Shown piece after piece: positions 1-9,067 of a stretch of 64,000 bases of DNA; the stretch's first letter is position 1, and every line of letters begins with the position of its first letter. The notes beneath the pieces are model-generated. The model was not told the DNA's origin. It searched no databases and worked only from the letters and a program-made list of their open reading frames with translations. This DNA comes from Chromobacterium phragmitis (GTDB taxonomy: Bacteria > Pseudomonadota > Gammaproteobacteria > Burkholderiales > Chromobacteriaceae). A program made the position numbers and the translations under genes. The stretch spans positions 3,472,001-3,536,000 of the forward strand of contig NZ_CP029495.1 in assembly GCF_003325475.1 (NCBI RefSeq). Reading direction: 5' to 3'.

Positions 1-3000
1 TCTGCGCTTCTTCCACGACTTGGGCCATCAGCGCCGCCATGGTGGAGATCAGCCCGGCTCCGATCCGGCTGGACGCTTCGCGCAGGTTGTCGGCGGCGGC
101 CTGGAGCTGGCGCTGATTGTCGCCGGCGATGGCGGATCGCATCCTGGCGATGTCGTGGCGGGCGCTGACGACGAACTCGGACAGCAGGAGATTTTCCAAT
201 CGGACGTCGCCATCGCTGTGCGTGCGCAGGGCGGTTAGGTCTACCGGCGCGGCATGAAGATGGGAGGGGCGATCGCGGCTTCGCTCAACGACGGGGTGCA
301 GCCGGCTCTCTAGCATGTCGGCCAGTTCGGACAGCGCCAGCGGCTTGAGCAGATAGCCGTCCATGCCCGCCTCCATCACCTTTTGCAATTCGTCCTCGCC
401 CGAGTTGGCGGTGCAGGCGACGATGGGAATGCGCGGCCTGTGGCTGTTGCCCGCCTCATAGGAGCGAACCAGTCTGGCCAACTGGTAGCCATCCACATTG
501 GGCATCTGGCAGTCGGTCAACAACAGCTGGTAGCGGCCATGCTGCCATTTTTCGAAGCCCTGGGCGCCGTCTTCCGCCGTGTCCACGCGATATCCCAGCT
601 TTTCCAGCTGCAGCTTGGCCAGCTTGAGGTTGGTGGGGTTGTCCTCCACCAACAGCACGACGGGCGAGGCCTCGCCGGCCGCGGCCGTGGGCGGAGAGGC
701 GGGAACGACGGGCTGGACCTCGGCCGGGTCTGCGATGTCCGCGGTCAGCAGCAAGGAGGCGCAGGTGCCGACGCCGATTTCGCTTTGCACCTCCACCGAG
801 CCGCCCATCAGCTCCGCCAGGCGCCTGCTGATGCTGAGCCCCAGGCCGGCGCCGCCGAAGCGGCGCGCGGTGTCGGATTCTCCCTGGGTGAAGGGCTGGA
901 ACAGCTTGGCCAATTGTTCGCGGCCGATGCCGATGCCGGTGTCGGCGACGTCGAAGCGCAGCCGCTGGCGGCGGCCGTCGTCGGCCAGCACGGAGACGCT
1001 CAGCCGCACGTTGCCGGTGGCGGTGAATTTGACCGCGTTGCTGAGGAAGTTCTGCAGGATCTGACGCAGGCGCAGCGGGTCCAGCCGCAGCTCCGGCGCC
1101 AGCGCCGGGTCGGTTTCCAGCGATATCTGCAGGCCTTTGCGCTCGGCGCCGGACGCGTACAGGCTGTGCACCTGTTGCAGCAGCGGCCGCATCGGCGTGG
1201 CGGCGCGCACCACCTCCAGCCGGTTGGCCTCTATCTTGGTGAAGTCCAGGATGTCGTCTATCAGCCGCAGCAGCAGTTGAGCCGACTCGCGCGCGGTGGC
1301 CAGCGTGTCCTGCTGTTCGGCGTCCAGGCGGGTCATCTGCAGCAGCTCCAGCATGCCCAGCACGCCGTTCATCGGCGTGCGGATTTCGTGGCTGATGGTG
1401 GTGAGGAAGGCGGTCTTGGCCTGGTTGGCGGCATTGGCCTGGTCGCGGGCGTTGCGCAGTTCCCGCTCCGCGGCCTGGCGGACCGAGATGTCCCGCAGCG
1501 ACATGTTGTAGCAGGCGCCGTCCATTTCCGGCATGCGCACGATGGCCATTTCCAGCGGAAACTCCTCGCCGTCGCCGCGCAGCGCGGCGACCTGGCGCAG
1601 GCCGTCCAGCGTATCGCCGTCGGCTTCAGCGTCGCCGAGGAAAATGGCCATCAGCGGGTCGTGGTCGGCGGGGGCGATCAGGTCTAACACCGACTGTCCC
1701 GCCAGCTGGCCGCTCTCACAGCCGAATATCCGCTCGGCCACCGCGTTGGCGGTGACGATGCCGCCGGTGGCGTCCAGCGTGGCGATGCCGTCGGCCGAGG
1801 TGTCGATCACCGAGGCCAGGTAGGCCTGCTGGTTGGCGAGGCGCTGATGGGCGCGCCGCAACTCCTGCTGGTCGCGGTGGGCCAGGATCAGTTGGCCCAG
1901 CGTGTTCATCAGCGTGGCGGGGATGGCCTCGCCGCAGGCCGGACGCTCGTCGGGATGCAGGAACAGCGTGAACGAGCCTATCACCCGGCTGGCGTGCAGG
2001 ATGGGCAGGGTGAGGAAGTCGAAGTCGTTGCGGAACGCGCCGCGCACGCCTTGCTGCAAGTGCAGCAGCCGCTCCTGGATCTCCAGCGCGCAGATGCGGT
2101 GGATGTCGTCGCGGGGCAGCTCCACCGGCGGAGATTGCGGCGGCGTCAGCGGCCGCAGCGCGGGCTCGCCTTGTGGATCCCGCACCTCGCACAAAAAGCC
2201 GTGCTCGGCTTCGAATTGCAGCAGCAGGATGTCGCGGGCGTAGCCGAACAGCATGTCGGCCGGCAGTTGGCTGATGAACAGGCTTTGCAGGTAGTTGATC
2301 GCGTCCAGCAGCTTTTCGTTGCGGCGCAGGCTGGCGCCGGCCGCGGCGGCCTGCGCCAGCGCGTCCTGCATCCGCGCGTGATTCTCGGCCAGCCGCTCCG
2401 ACATCTGGTTGAACATGCGGGCGGTTTGCGCCAGCTCGTCCCGTCCGCGCACCGGGATCTGGTAGCCGATTTCGCCGCCGGCCATCTTGCGCGACGCCTG
2501 CTGCAGCGCGTTGAGCTGCCGGGTCAGGTAAACGGCGAGGGCGATGGAAAACAGCGCGGAGAGCAGCAGCTCTGCCAGGGCGAGCAGCAGACCGTTCTGC
2601 CGCGCCTGCGCCATCAGTTGCTGGTGGGCGCCGGCGGAGTTGCCCAGTTCGACTTGGCCGTAGCGTATGCCTCCGATGGTGATGTCGTGCGTGGACGCGA
2701 ATAGCCGGCCGCTCTCCAGCTTGCCTGGCGCGGCGGCGGGCGGCCGCGCGAGCGCCAGGGCCTGGGGATCCCCGGCTTCGGCCAGCACACGTCCTCGGCT
2801 GTCGCGTATCCGGGCGTAAACCACGCTGCGGGAAGCCACCATCTGCTGCGCCGAGCTGCGCAACGTGGCCAGGTCGGTGCTGAGAACGGCGTTTTGATTG
2901 GCCTGGGCGAACAGTTCGGCCGCGATTGCTCCGCGCTGGATCAGCGCGCGCTCGCTGGTGTCGCGCAGCAATTGAAGGCCGAAGTGGAGCAGCAGCCCCA

Positions 3001-3055
3001 GCATGAGCATTTCGATCACCGCGATGCCGAGTATGGTCTTGAGCCGGAACGACAT
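1..3055 (-). CDS. Hybrid sensor histidine kinase (HAMP-GAF-PAS-HisKA-HATPase-REC-Hpt-like), 3' end outside window
   Basis: Membrane-bound hybrid histidine kinase, partial because the C-terminus lies left of the window. From the N-terminus (ATG at 3055-3053) the sequence shows one membrane helix near residues 5-25, a periplasmic stretch of about 130 residues, a second helix, a HAMP linker, a GAF-like region (about 2330-1850), a PAS domain (about 1830-1480), and a HisKA box reading TISHEIRTPMNGVLG with the phospho-His codon at 1390-1388. An HATPase with DTGIGI and GGAGLGLSI motifs follows, then a receiver domain starting at LLVEDN with acceptor Asp in TDCQMPNVDG. The last readable part is a helical Hpt-like bundle in which the expected His appears to be Asp (codon 91-89). 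The start lies two bases after the stop of the PhnD-like gene, so the two are almost certainly co-transcribed and the binding protein may feed the sensor. The ligand is not shown by the sequence. Confidence 0.93.
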   Translation of the reverse strand, partial: MSFRLKTILGIAVIEMLMLGLLLHFGLQLLRDTSERALIQRGAIAAELFAQANQNAVLSTDLATLRSSAQQMVASRSVVYARIRDSRGRVLAEAGDPQALALARPPAAAPGKLESGRLFASTHDITIGGIRYGQVELGNSAGAHQQLMAQARQNGLLLALAELLLSALFSIALAVYLTRQLNALQQASRKMAGGEIGYQIPVRGRDELAQTARMFNQMSERLAENHARMQDALAQAAAAGASLRRNEKLLDAINYLQSLFISQLPADMLFGYARDILLLQFEAEHGFLCEVRDPQGEPALRPLTPPQSPPVELPRDDIHRICALEIQERLLHLQQGVRGAFRNDFDFLTLPILHASRVIGSFTLFLHPDERPACGEAIPATLMNTLGQLILAHRDQQELRRAHQRLANQQAYLASVIDTSADGIATLDATGGIVTANAVAERIFGCESGQLAGQSVLDLIAPADHDPLMAIFLGDAEADGDTLDGLRQVAALRGDGEEFPLEMAIVRMPEMDGACYNMSLRDISVRQAAERELRNARDQANAANQAKTAFLTTISHEIRTPMNGVLGMLELLQMTRLDAEQQDTLATARESAQLLLRLIDDILDFTKIEANRLEVVRAATPMRPLLQQVHSLYASGAERKGLQISLETDPALAPELRLDPLRLRQILQNFLSNAVKFTATGNVRLSVSVLADDGRRQRLRFDVADTGIGIGREQLAKLFQPFTQGESDTARRFGGAGLGLSISRRLAELMGGSVEVQSEIGVGTCASLLLTADIADPAEVQPVVPASPPTAAAGEASPVVLLVEDNPTNLKLAKLQLEKLGYRVDTAEDGAQGFEKWQHGRYQLLLTDCQMPNVDGYQLARLVRSYEAGNSHRPRIPIVACTANSGEDELQKVMEAGMDGYLLKPLALSELADMLESRLHPVVERSRDRPSHLHAAPVDLTALRTHSDGDVRLENLLLSEFVVSARHDIARMRSAIAGDNQRQLQAAADNLREASSRIGAGLISTMAALMAQVVEEAQ

Positions 3056-3057
3056 GC

Positions 3058-3915
3058 TCAGCGCCCCGCAGGCGGTTGATAACGCAGCTTGAGCTTGCGG
3101 ATGTCGTCCCAGTCGCTGTCCTTGGCCTCGGCCAGCGGCGTCAGCTGCACCTGCTGCAGCAGGCGTTCGCCATCCGGCTTGCCGGCCATCCCCGCCAGCG
3201 CCCGCTGCAGGCATTGTCGCTGCTGCGCCGGCAGGCGGGGATGGGCGGCGAAGGCGTGAGGCGTGTGCGGCGGGGTTTGCCACAGGATGCGCAGCTTGTC
3301 GCGCAGCGCCGGCTGCTGCTGTTGCCAGGTGCGGTTGATGCCGCCGCCGGCGGCGAACAGGCCTTGGGCGACGCCGAGATAGACCGAGTCATGGGAGCCG
3401 ACGTAATGGATCTTGACGCGCACCCCCATGCTTTCCAGCTCGGCGCGCGGCAGCACGCTGGCGGCGAAGGCTTCAGGCGCAGGCAAGGCCAGGTCCTTGC
3501 CATCCAGCTGGCCGACTTCGGTCACGGGGCTGTCGCTGCGCACCACGATCAAACCGACCAGCTTGCGGCTTTTCTCCCGCGCCAGCGGCAGATAGCCCGG
3601 ATTGTCATGGAATTCCACATAGTGCAGCGGGTTGAAATAGACCAAGTCGTAGCTGCCGGCGGCGACGCGGCGCTCGAAAGAGGGGATGTCGGGCGCGGTT
3701 TCGAATTTCAGCTCCAGCGAGCATTGCGCGCCCAGGTTTTGCAGCAGCGGCCCCCAGTTTTGCGCCAGGCTGAGCGCAGATTGCTGCGGCACCACGCCGA
3801 AGCTCAGCTGCGGCGCGGCGCCGGCGGGAAGGGAGAGCGCCATGGCGAGCGCGGCTGCGCTTGCCGGGAGCAGGCGCGGCCTGCGCGCCAGTCGGTTCTG
3901 CGGGTTCATATCCAT
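3058..3915 (-). CDS. PhnD-like phosphate/phosphonate-type periplasmic binding protein
   Basis: Periplasmic binding protein of the PhnD superfamily (about 285 residues). It begins with a short basic segment and hydrophobic signal peptide ending around PAGAAPQ. The mature part opens with LSFGVVPQQS and contains YDLVYFNPLHYVEF and an LVGLIVVRSDSPV stretch, which are typical of PhnD-type proteins. An in-frame ATG 20 codons upstream (3975) exists, but the start at 3915 (MDMNPQ) gives a normal signal peptide. There is no ABC permease or ATPase on this strand. The gene directly precedes a hybrid kinase (TGA-GC-ATG), an arrangement known for binding proteins that act as periplasmic co-sensors. I infer a sensory role. 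The ligand could be phosphonate, phosphate or something unrelated. Confidence 0.85.
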   Translation of the reverse strand: MDMNPQNRLARRPRLLPASAAALAMALSLPAGAAPQLSFGVVPQQSALSLAQNWGPLLQNLGAQCSLELKFETAPDIPSFERRVAAGSYDLVYFNPLHYVEFHDNPGYLPLAREKSRKLVGLIVVRSDSPVTEVGQLDGKDLALPAPEAFAASVLPRAELESMGVRVKIHYVGSHDSVYLGVAQGLFAAGGGINRTWQQQQPALRDKLRILWQTPPHTPHAFAAHPRLPAQQRQCLQRALAGMAGKPDGERLLQQVQLTPLAEAKDSDWDDIRKLKLRYQPPAGR

Positions 3916-3979
3916 CCGTCGTCGCCTGTGTCCTGCAATCACTATAGGTAAGAGCTGTCGCGACACGCGAGCCAAGCCG

Positions 3980-4000
3980 CTCTTCTCGTCGAGCGAAGAG
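3980..4000. promoter_or_regulatory. Inverted repeat between the divergent PhnD-like and phosphonate-import operons
   Basis: CTCTTC at 3980-3985 and GAAGAG at 3995-4000 form a perfect 6-bp inverted repeat with a nested CTCG/CGAG. It sits in the 221-bp gap between divergent operons. It could be an operator or a hairpin in the minus-strand leader; nothing else supports a specific regulator. Confidence 0.3.
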
Positions 4001-4136
4001 GTCTAGCCGGGCAAAACAAGCTTCACTCCGAGGTCACCGCCCTGTCATGGATGGCCGCTATCGTTGCCGCAGTTTGTCTCAAGCCGTCCGCTATGCGGAT
4101 GTTGTTGTCTATACGTCTAAACCGAGGAGCCTCGTC

Positions 4137-5159
4137 ATGAAGAAGCAGATGGCTGTCGCAAGCGTTCTGGCCGTGTCCGGCTTGCTGTCCCCGCTGGCGC
4201 AGGCCAGCACCACCCTGACTGTGTACACCGCGCTGGAGGCGGACCAGCTCCGGGATTACAAGGCGGCGTTCGAGAGGGCGAACCCGGAGATAGACATCCG
4301 CTGGGTGCGCGAGTCCACCGGTGTGATCACCGCCAGGCTGCTGGCGGAGAAAAACCATCCCCAGGCCGATGCGGTGTGGGGACTGGCCGCCACCAGCCTG
4401 ATGATCCTGGACCAGCAGGGCATGCTGCAGCCCTACGCGCCCAAGGGCGTGGAGAAGCTGAGCCCGCAGTTCGTCGACAAGGCCAAGCCGCCGAAATGGA
4501 CCGGCATGGACGTATGGGCCGCCGCCATCTGTTTCAACACCGTGGAGGCGGCGAAAAAGAATCTGCCTAAGCCGGAGAGTTGGGCTGATTTGACCAAGCC
4601 TGTCTACAAGGGCCAGATCGCGATGCCGCACCCGGCCTCGTCCGGCACCGGCTATCTGGATGTGTCAGCCTGGCTGCAAACCATGGGCGAGAAAAAGGGC
4701 TGGGAATACATGGACAAGCTGCACGCCAATATGGCGCAGTACGTCCATTCCGGCTCCAAGCCCTGCAAGATGGCCGCCGCCGGCGAGTATTCGATCGGCA
4801 TTTCCTTCGAATATCGCGGCGCGCAGCTGAAGGAGAAGGGCGCGCCGATCGACCTGATCTATCCGAAGGAAGGCTTGGGCTGGGATCTGGAAGCCACCGC
4901 CATCATCAAGGGCGCCAAGAACCTGGAAGCCGCGAGGAAGCTGGCCGACTTCTCGGTCAGCCTGCCGGCGATGAAGCTGTACGAGCAGAACTACGCGGTG
5001 CTGGCGATGCCGGGCGTGGCCAGGCAAAACCCCTTCATTCCGGTCGACTACTCGCAGCGGCTGTCCAAAAACAACTTCGGCTGGGCGGCCAAGAATCGCG
5101 ACGCCATCTTGAAAGAGTGGTCGCGCCGCTATGAAAGCAAGGCCGCGCCGAAGGAGTAA
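4137..5159 (+). CDS. 2-Aminoethylphosphonate ABC importer, substrate-binding protein
   Basis: Periplasmic binding protein of 340 residues in the family related to iron and 2-aminoethylphosphonate (AEP) binders. A signal peptide MKKQMAVASVLAVSGLLSPLAQA precedes the mature start STTLTVYTALEADQL. The motif RWVRESTGVITARLLAEK and the stretch WAAAICFNTVEA match the PhnS2-type AEP-binding family more than FbpA. I chose the ATG at 4137 because GAGGAG lies about 8 bases upstream and the signal peptide begins there, although the frame is open from 4047. It is the first gene of a three-gene importer with the ATPase 59 bases downstream and the permease overlapping that. AEP as substrate is a family-based assignment. 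No phosphonatase or AEP transaminase gene is in the window. Confidence 0.87.
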   Translation: MKKQMAVASVLAVSGLLSPLAQASTTLTVYTALEADQLRDYKAAFERANPEIDIRWVRESTGVITARLLAEKNHPQADAVWGLAATSLMILDQQGMLQPYAPKGVEKLSPQFVDKAKPPKWTGMDVWAAAICFNTVEAAKKNLPKPESWADLTKPVYKGQIAMPHPASSGTGYLDVSAWLQTMGEKKGWEYMDKLHANMAQYVHSGSKPCKMAAAGEYSIGISFEYRGAQLKEKGAPIDLIYPKEGLGWDLEATAIIKGAKNLEAARKLADFSVSLPAMKLYEQNYAVLAMPGVARQNPFIPVDYSQRLSKNNFGWAAKNRDAILKEWSRRYESKAAPKE

Positions 5160-5218
5160 ACCTTTCCATGGCTGCCCGAACGGGGCGGCCTGTTTTCGTT
5201 TCAGGCACTGGAGTCCCG

Positions 5219-6319
5219 ATGAAACCGGCCGATCACTTGTCCGGCTTGTCCGAACATTTGTCCGTCCATGGGTTGAGCCGCCGTTTCGGCGCGTTCACTG
5301 CCCTGGATCAGGCGTCCCTTTCCATCCGCAAGGGCGAGTTTGTCTGCCTGCTTGGCCCCTCTGGCTGCGGCAAGACCACGTTGCTGCGGCTGATCGCCGG
5401 GCTGGATCTGCCGGATGCCGGCACGATCCGCCTGTCCGGCCGCGACATCACCCGCGCGGCGCCGGCCAAGCGCGACTACGGCATCGTGTTCCAGAGTTAC
5501 GCGCTGTTTCCCAATCTGACCGTGGCCGACAACATCGCCTACGGCCTGGCGCCGCGCCGGGACAAGGCCGGCCACGCCCGCCGCGTGCGCGAGCTGCTGG
5601 ACATCGTCGGCTTGCCGGGCTCGGAAGGCAAATACCCGTCCCAGTTGTCGGGCGGCCAGCAGCAGCGGGTGGCGCTGGCGCGGGCCTTGGCCTCCTCGCC
5701 CGGCCTGCTGTTGCTGGACGAGCCGCTGTCGGCGCTGGACGCGCGGGTGCGCGTCAGGCTGCGCGACGAATTGAAGGGATTGCAGAAGCGTCTGGGCGTC
5801 ACCACGCTGATGGTGACGCATGACCAAGAGGAGGCTTTGGCCATCGCCGACCGGGTGGCGGTGATGAACGCCGGCCGGATCGAGCAGGTCGGCGCGCCGG
5901 CCGAGATCTACCGCAGTCCGGCCAGCCGCTTCGTCGCCGAATTCGTCGGCGAGGCCAACTGGCTGCCGGCGGAGCGGCGCGGGGAACGGGAGGCGGCGGT
6001 GGGGCATTGCGTGTTCCAGTTGTCGCGGGATGCGCCGGCCGCGGGGCCGTTGACCTTGTTCATCCGGCCCGAGGACGTGATTATCAAGCCGCGTTGGGAG
6101 CCCGCGGCCAATACCTTTCTGGCCCGAGTGGAAGATGTCGCCTTCGGCGGCCCGATGACGCGCGTGCGGCTTCGGCCGGAGGGCATGCCCGGCCTGGCGC
6201 TGCGGGCCGAGGTGTGCCCGTCCATGCTCAACCGTCAGCCTCTGCTTCCGGGCGAGATCGTGCCGGTGGCGCTGCCGGCGGCGCAGTTGCGCGCTTATTC
6301 CGGGGAGGCGGCATGCTGA
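5219..6319 (+). CDS. AEP-type ABC importer, ATP-binding protein
   Basis: Cytoplasmic ATPase of 366 residues energising the importer. Walker A is GPSGCGKTTLLR, the Q-loop region reads VFQSYALFPNLTV, the signature is LSGGQQQRVALARALA, Walker B is LLLLDEPLSALDA, and the switch His follows in MVTHDQEEALAIADR. The C-terminal ~110 residues form a TOBE-like regulatory domain (LTLFIRPEDVIIKP). The ATG at 5219 has GGAG 7 bases upstream; a longer in-frame start at 5168 lacks this. The stop overlaps the first 7 bases of the permease gene, indicating translational coupling. The family includes PhnT2-type proteins of AEP importers, and the neighbouring binding protein supports the substrate call. Confidence 0.92.
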   Translation: MKPADHLSGLSEHLSVHGLSRRFGAFTALDQASLSIRKGEFVCLLGPSGCGKTTLLRLIAGLDLPDAGTIRLSGRDITRAAPAKRDYGIVFQSYALFPNLTVADNIAYGLAPRRDKAGHARRVRELLDIVGLPGSEGKYPSQLSGGQQQRVALARALASSPGLLLLDEPLSALDARVRVRLRDELKGLQKRLGVTTLMVTHDQEEALAIADRVAVMNAGRIEQVGAPAEIYRSPASRFVAEFVGEANWLPAERRGEREAAVGHCVFQLSRDAPAAGPLTLFIRPEDVIIKPRWEPAANTFLARVEDVAFGGPMTRVRLRPEGMPGLALRAEVCPSMLNRQPLLPGEIVPVALPAAQLRAYSGEAAC

Positions 6320-8007
6320 GCCTGGTCAAACGATGGAACCGTTGGGGGAGTCCGGACGGCGAGCGTCTGGCCGCCGCCGCGTTGTCCTGGGCCTTGCCGG
6401 CCGCGATGATTGTCGCGTTGGGATTGCCTCTGCTGTTCATTCTGGGCAAGGCTTTTCTTCGCCCGGAGGGCGGTTACGCGGGTCTCGCCAGCTTTGCCGA
6501 AGTGTTGGCCGCGCCCGGGTTGATGCGGGCGGCCGGCAACAGTTTCCTGCTGGCGCTTACGGTGACGGCGCTGGTGGTGCCCTCCGCGTTCGCCTTCGCC
6601 TGGGCGCTTTGCCGCAGCCGGGCATGGGGCAGGGGCGCGTTCCGCCAAGTCGCGCTGTCGCCGTTGCTGGCGCCGTCGCTGTTGCCGGCGATTTCCCTGG
6701 TTTATCTATTCGGCAACCAGGGTCTGCTGAAGTCCTGGTTGGGAGGCGGGTCCGTTTATGGTTTTTGGGGCATTGTCGCGGGTGAAGCGTTCTACACCTT
6801 TCCCCATGCGCTGATGTTGCTGTGCGCCGCCTTGTCCGCAGCCGACGCCCGCTTGTACGAGGCGGGCCGGGCGATGGGCGCCGGCGCGTGGCGCCGTTTC
6901 GCCACCATTACGCTGCCGGGCGCGCGCTATGGGCTGGCATCGTCGGCGCTGGTCGTGTTCATGCTGGCGATCACTGACTTCGGCGTGCCCAAGGTGGTGG
7001 GAGGCGACTGCGATGTGCTGGCGGTCGAGGTATTCAAGCAGGTGGTGGGGCAACAGAACTTTCCGCGCGGCGCGGTGATAGGCTTGATGTTGTTGCTGCC
7101 TGCCGTTTTCGCTTGTCTGGCGGAGAGGGCGATGTCCCGCCGCCAACGCGCGGCGCTGTCCGCCAGATCGTCTCCTTACGCGGCGGGGCCGTCGATGGCG
7201 CGGGACGCCGCCGCGTTCGCGTTGCTGGCGTTGCTCGGCGCGCTTTTGCTGGCGTTGCTGGGCGCTGGCGTGGCGGCTTCGTTCATCCGGTACTGGCCGT
7301 ATGATTTGAGTCTGACGCTGGCGCATTATCGCTTCGATCAGGTGGATGGCGGGGGCTGGGACGCCTATTTCAACAGTTTGGCCATGGCGGCCTCGGTGGC
7401 TGTCATCGGCGCCGCGCTGGCTTTTTTGGGCGCCTATTGCTGTGAAAAGCTGCCGGCGGCGAAGCTGGCGCGGGCCGTCTTGTCCAGCTTCGCGATGCTG
7501 CCGATGGCGGTGCCGGGCCTGGTGCTGGGCCTGGGCTACGCTTTTTTCTTCAATCATCCGGACAATCCGCTCAATGTCTGGTACGGCGGGCTGGCGTTGA
7601 TGACGGTCTGCACCATCGCGCACTTTTACACGACGGCCCACCTGACCATCGCTACCGCGCTCAAGCAGATGGACGGCGAGTTCGAGGCCGCCGCCGCCGC
7701 GATGAAAGTGCCGTTCTGGACCACGATGCGTCGGGTGACGCTGCCTGTCTGCCGGCCAGCCTTGCTGGATGTGTTCCGTTTCCTGTTCGTGTCGGCGATG
7801 ACCACGCTGTCTGCTCTGGTGTTCATCGCCGGACCGGAGCGCAGCTTGGCGGCGCTGGCCATCGTGGCTATGGACGATGCCGGCGACACGGCCGCCGCCG
7901 CGGCGATGGCGACGCTGATCGCGTTCAGTTCCGCGCTGGCCTCCCTGGCCGTGTCTGTCGCGGAGTGGCGGCTGGCCGGGCGCGAACGGGCGTGGCGGCC
8001 GCGCTGA
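6313..8007 (+). CDS. AEP-type ABC importer, fused double permease
   Basis: Inner-membrane permease of 564 residues carrying two consecutive binding-protein-dependent transport domains in one chain, as in the PhnU2/FbpB-like permeases. The first half has about six hydrophobic segments with an EAA-type loop around AGRAMGAGAWRRFATITLPG. The second half repeats the pattern, with the loop around FEAAAAAMKVPFWTTMRRVTLP. The start ATG at 6313 overlaps the ATPase stop. It completes the importer: binding protein, ATPase and one double permease. The reading frame extends upstream to 6007, but that part is a shadow of the ATPase gene. Confidence 0.92.
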   Translation: MLSLVKRWNRWGSPDGERLAAAALSWALPAAMIVALGLPLLFILGKAFLRPEGGYAGLASFAEVLAAPGLMRAAGNSFLLALTVTALVVPSAFAFAWALCRSRAWGRGAFRQVALSPLLAPSLLPAISLVYLFGNQGLLKSWLGGGSVYGFWGIVAGEAFYTFPHALMLLCAALSAADARLYEAGRAMGAGAWRRFATITLPGARYGLASSALVVFMLAITDFGVPKVVGGDCDVLAVEVFKQVVGQQNFPRGAVIGLMLLLPAVFACLAERAMSRRQRAALSARSSPYAAGPSMARDAAAFALLALLGALLLALLGAGVAASFIRYWPYDLSLTLAHYRFDQVDGGGWDAYFNSLAMAASVAVIGAALAFLGAYCCEKLPAAKLARAVLSSFAMLPMAVPGLVLGLGYAFFFNHPDNPLNVWYGGLALMTVCTIAHFYTTAHLTIATALKQMDGEFEAAAAAMKVPFWTTMRRVTLPVCRPALLDVFRFLFVSAMTTLSALVFIAGPERSLAALAIVAMDDAGDTAAAAAMATLIAFSSALASLAVSVAEWRLAGRERAWRPR

Positions 8008-8176
8008 ATGGTTCACGCCGGCCCCCGGCGCGCGTTGTATGGGCAAGCCCTAGGACGATTACTTAATCGGCTTGCAATGCCTTTGCCTTGATTCGATGGC
8101 GAACTATATCTGGGAGACATGTCAATCCGGCCCCGCCGCGCGGCGCGGGCCGCCATCGTTGATGAGGGCCCGCGCC

Positions 8177-9049
8177 ATGTCTGTTTCTTCATCCTGCCTC
8201 CCCAGCGCGCTGGCGCTGTTCTTGTTGGCCGGTTGCGCCGGCAGCGTGGATGGCGGCAAGTTCTCCGCGCTTAGGGATGCGGCGTCGCAGGTCAACCGGG
8301 GCGGCCAGGCCAGCTTCGCGCAGCTGCGGCGCGAGGCCCGGGACAGCGCGGTGCTGAGCTATGCGGACCGCAAGGTGGGCGTTCAAGGCTTTCCCTTGGT
8401 GAATGCCCAGGGGGAAAGCTACGACCTGGCGGCTCCGCTGTCGCGGGTGGCGGCGTCGCTGGACGCGCTCGATTGCTACGCGCAGGCGCTGGCCAAACTG
8501 GCAGGAGGCGGCAAGACCGAGGACATCGACCACGCCTCGCAAAATCTGGCGGCCAGCCTGAGAGGACTGCAGGCGAGCGGCATGGATGCCAGGGCGGCCA
8601 ACGGCGTGGCCATCGCGGTGGACGCGCTGGGGCAGGCCATGCTGGCGGCGCAGCGCCGCGAAGGTTTGCGCGGCGTGATGGATCGGGCGCAGCCGGGCCT
8701 GGATGCGCTGGCGCAAATGATAGAGCGTGTGGATGCAGACCTGAAGCTTTACCTGCTCAACATTCGCCTGCGCTATCTGAATCTGGTCAACCGAGATGGG
8801 GTGCGTCCTCCATACCACAGTTGGGAGCGTTACCGTTTCGACCAGGCGGTGGCCGAGCAGTTGGCGAGCTACGACAGGCTGGATCAGGCCCTGGCCGCCA
8901 CCGACAAGGCCGTGCGCGACTTTCCCGAACTGCACCGCCAGTTGCGGGCAAGCCTAGATCAACCGGGCAGACCGGTGGACCGCCTGCACGATTTCATCGC
9001 CGAGGCTCGCCGTTTGCGAGCCTTGTACCGCGAGATGCCGGATAGCTGA
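8177..9049 (+). CDS. Predicted lipoprotein of unknown function
   Basis: A 290-residue secreted protein with a lipoprotein signal: a hydrophobic N-terminus followed by the lipobox LLAGC, placing the lipidated Cys at residue 20. The rest is rich in Ala, Leu and Arg and looks mainly helical, with no domain I recognise. I chose the ATG at 8177 since GAGGG lies about 7-8 bases upstream and the lipobox then sits at a normal distance; ATG at 8162 is possible. It is followed after 15-18 bases by a small helical protein and then by a PBP-like transglycosylase, so it may act in the periplasm with that enzyme. That functional link is inference from order only. Confidence 0.7.
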   Translation: MSVSSSCLPSALALFLLAGCAGSVDGGKFSALRDAASQVNRGGQASFAQLRREARDSAVLSYADRKVGVQGFPLVNAQGESYDLAAPLSRVAASLDALDCYAQALAKLAGGGKTEDIDHASQNLAASLRGLQASGMDARAANGVAIAVDALGQAMLAAQRREGLRGVMDRAQPGLDALAQMIERVDADLKLYLLNIRLRYLNLVNRDGVRPPYHSWERYRFDQAVAEQLASYDRLDQALAATDKAVRDFPELHRQLRASLDQPGRPVDRLHDFIAEARRLRALYREMPDS

Positions 9050-9067
9050 CCTGACGGAGGAGGGATG

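Noticed and set aside
383..1687. 434-codon plus-strand frame
   Set aside because: Antisense to the sensor kinase gene, whose HisKA, HATPase and receiver motifs are clear on the minus strand.
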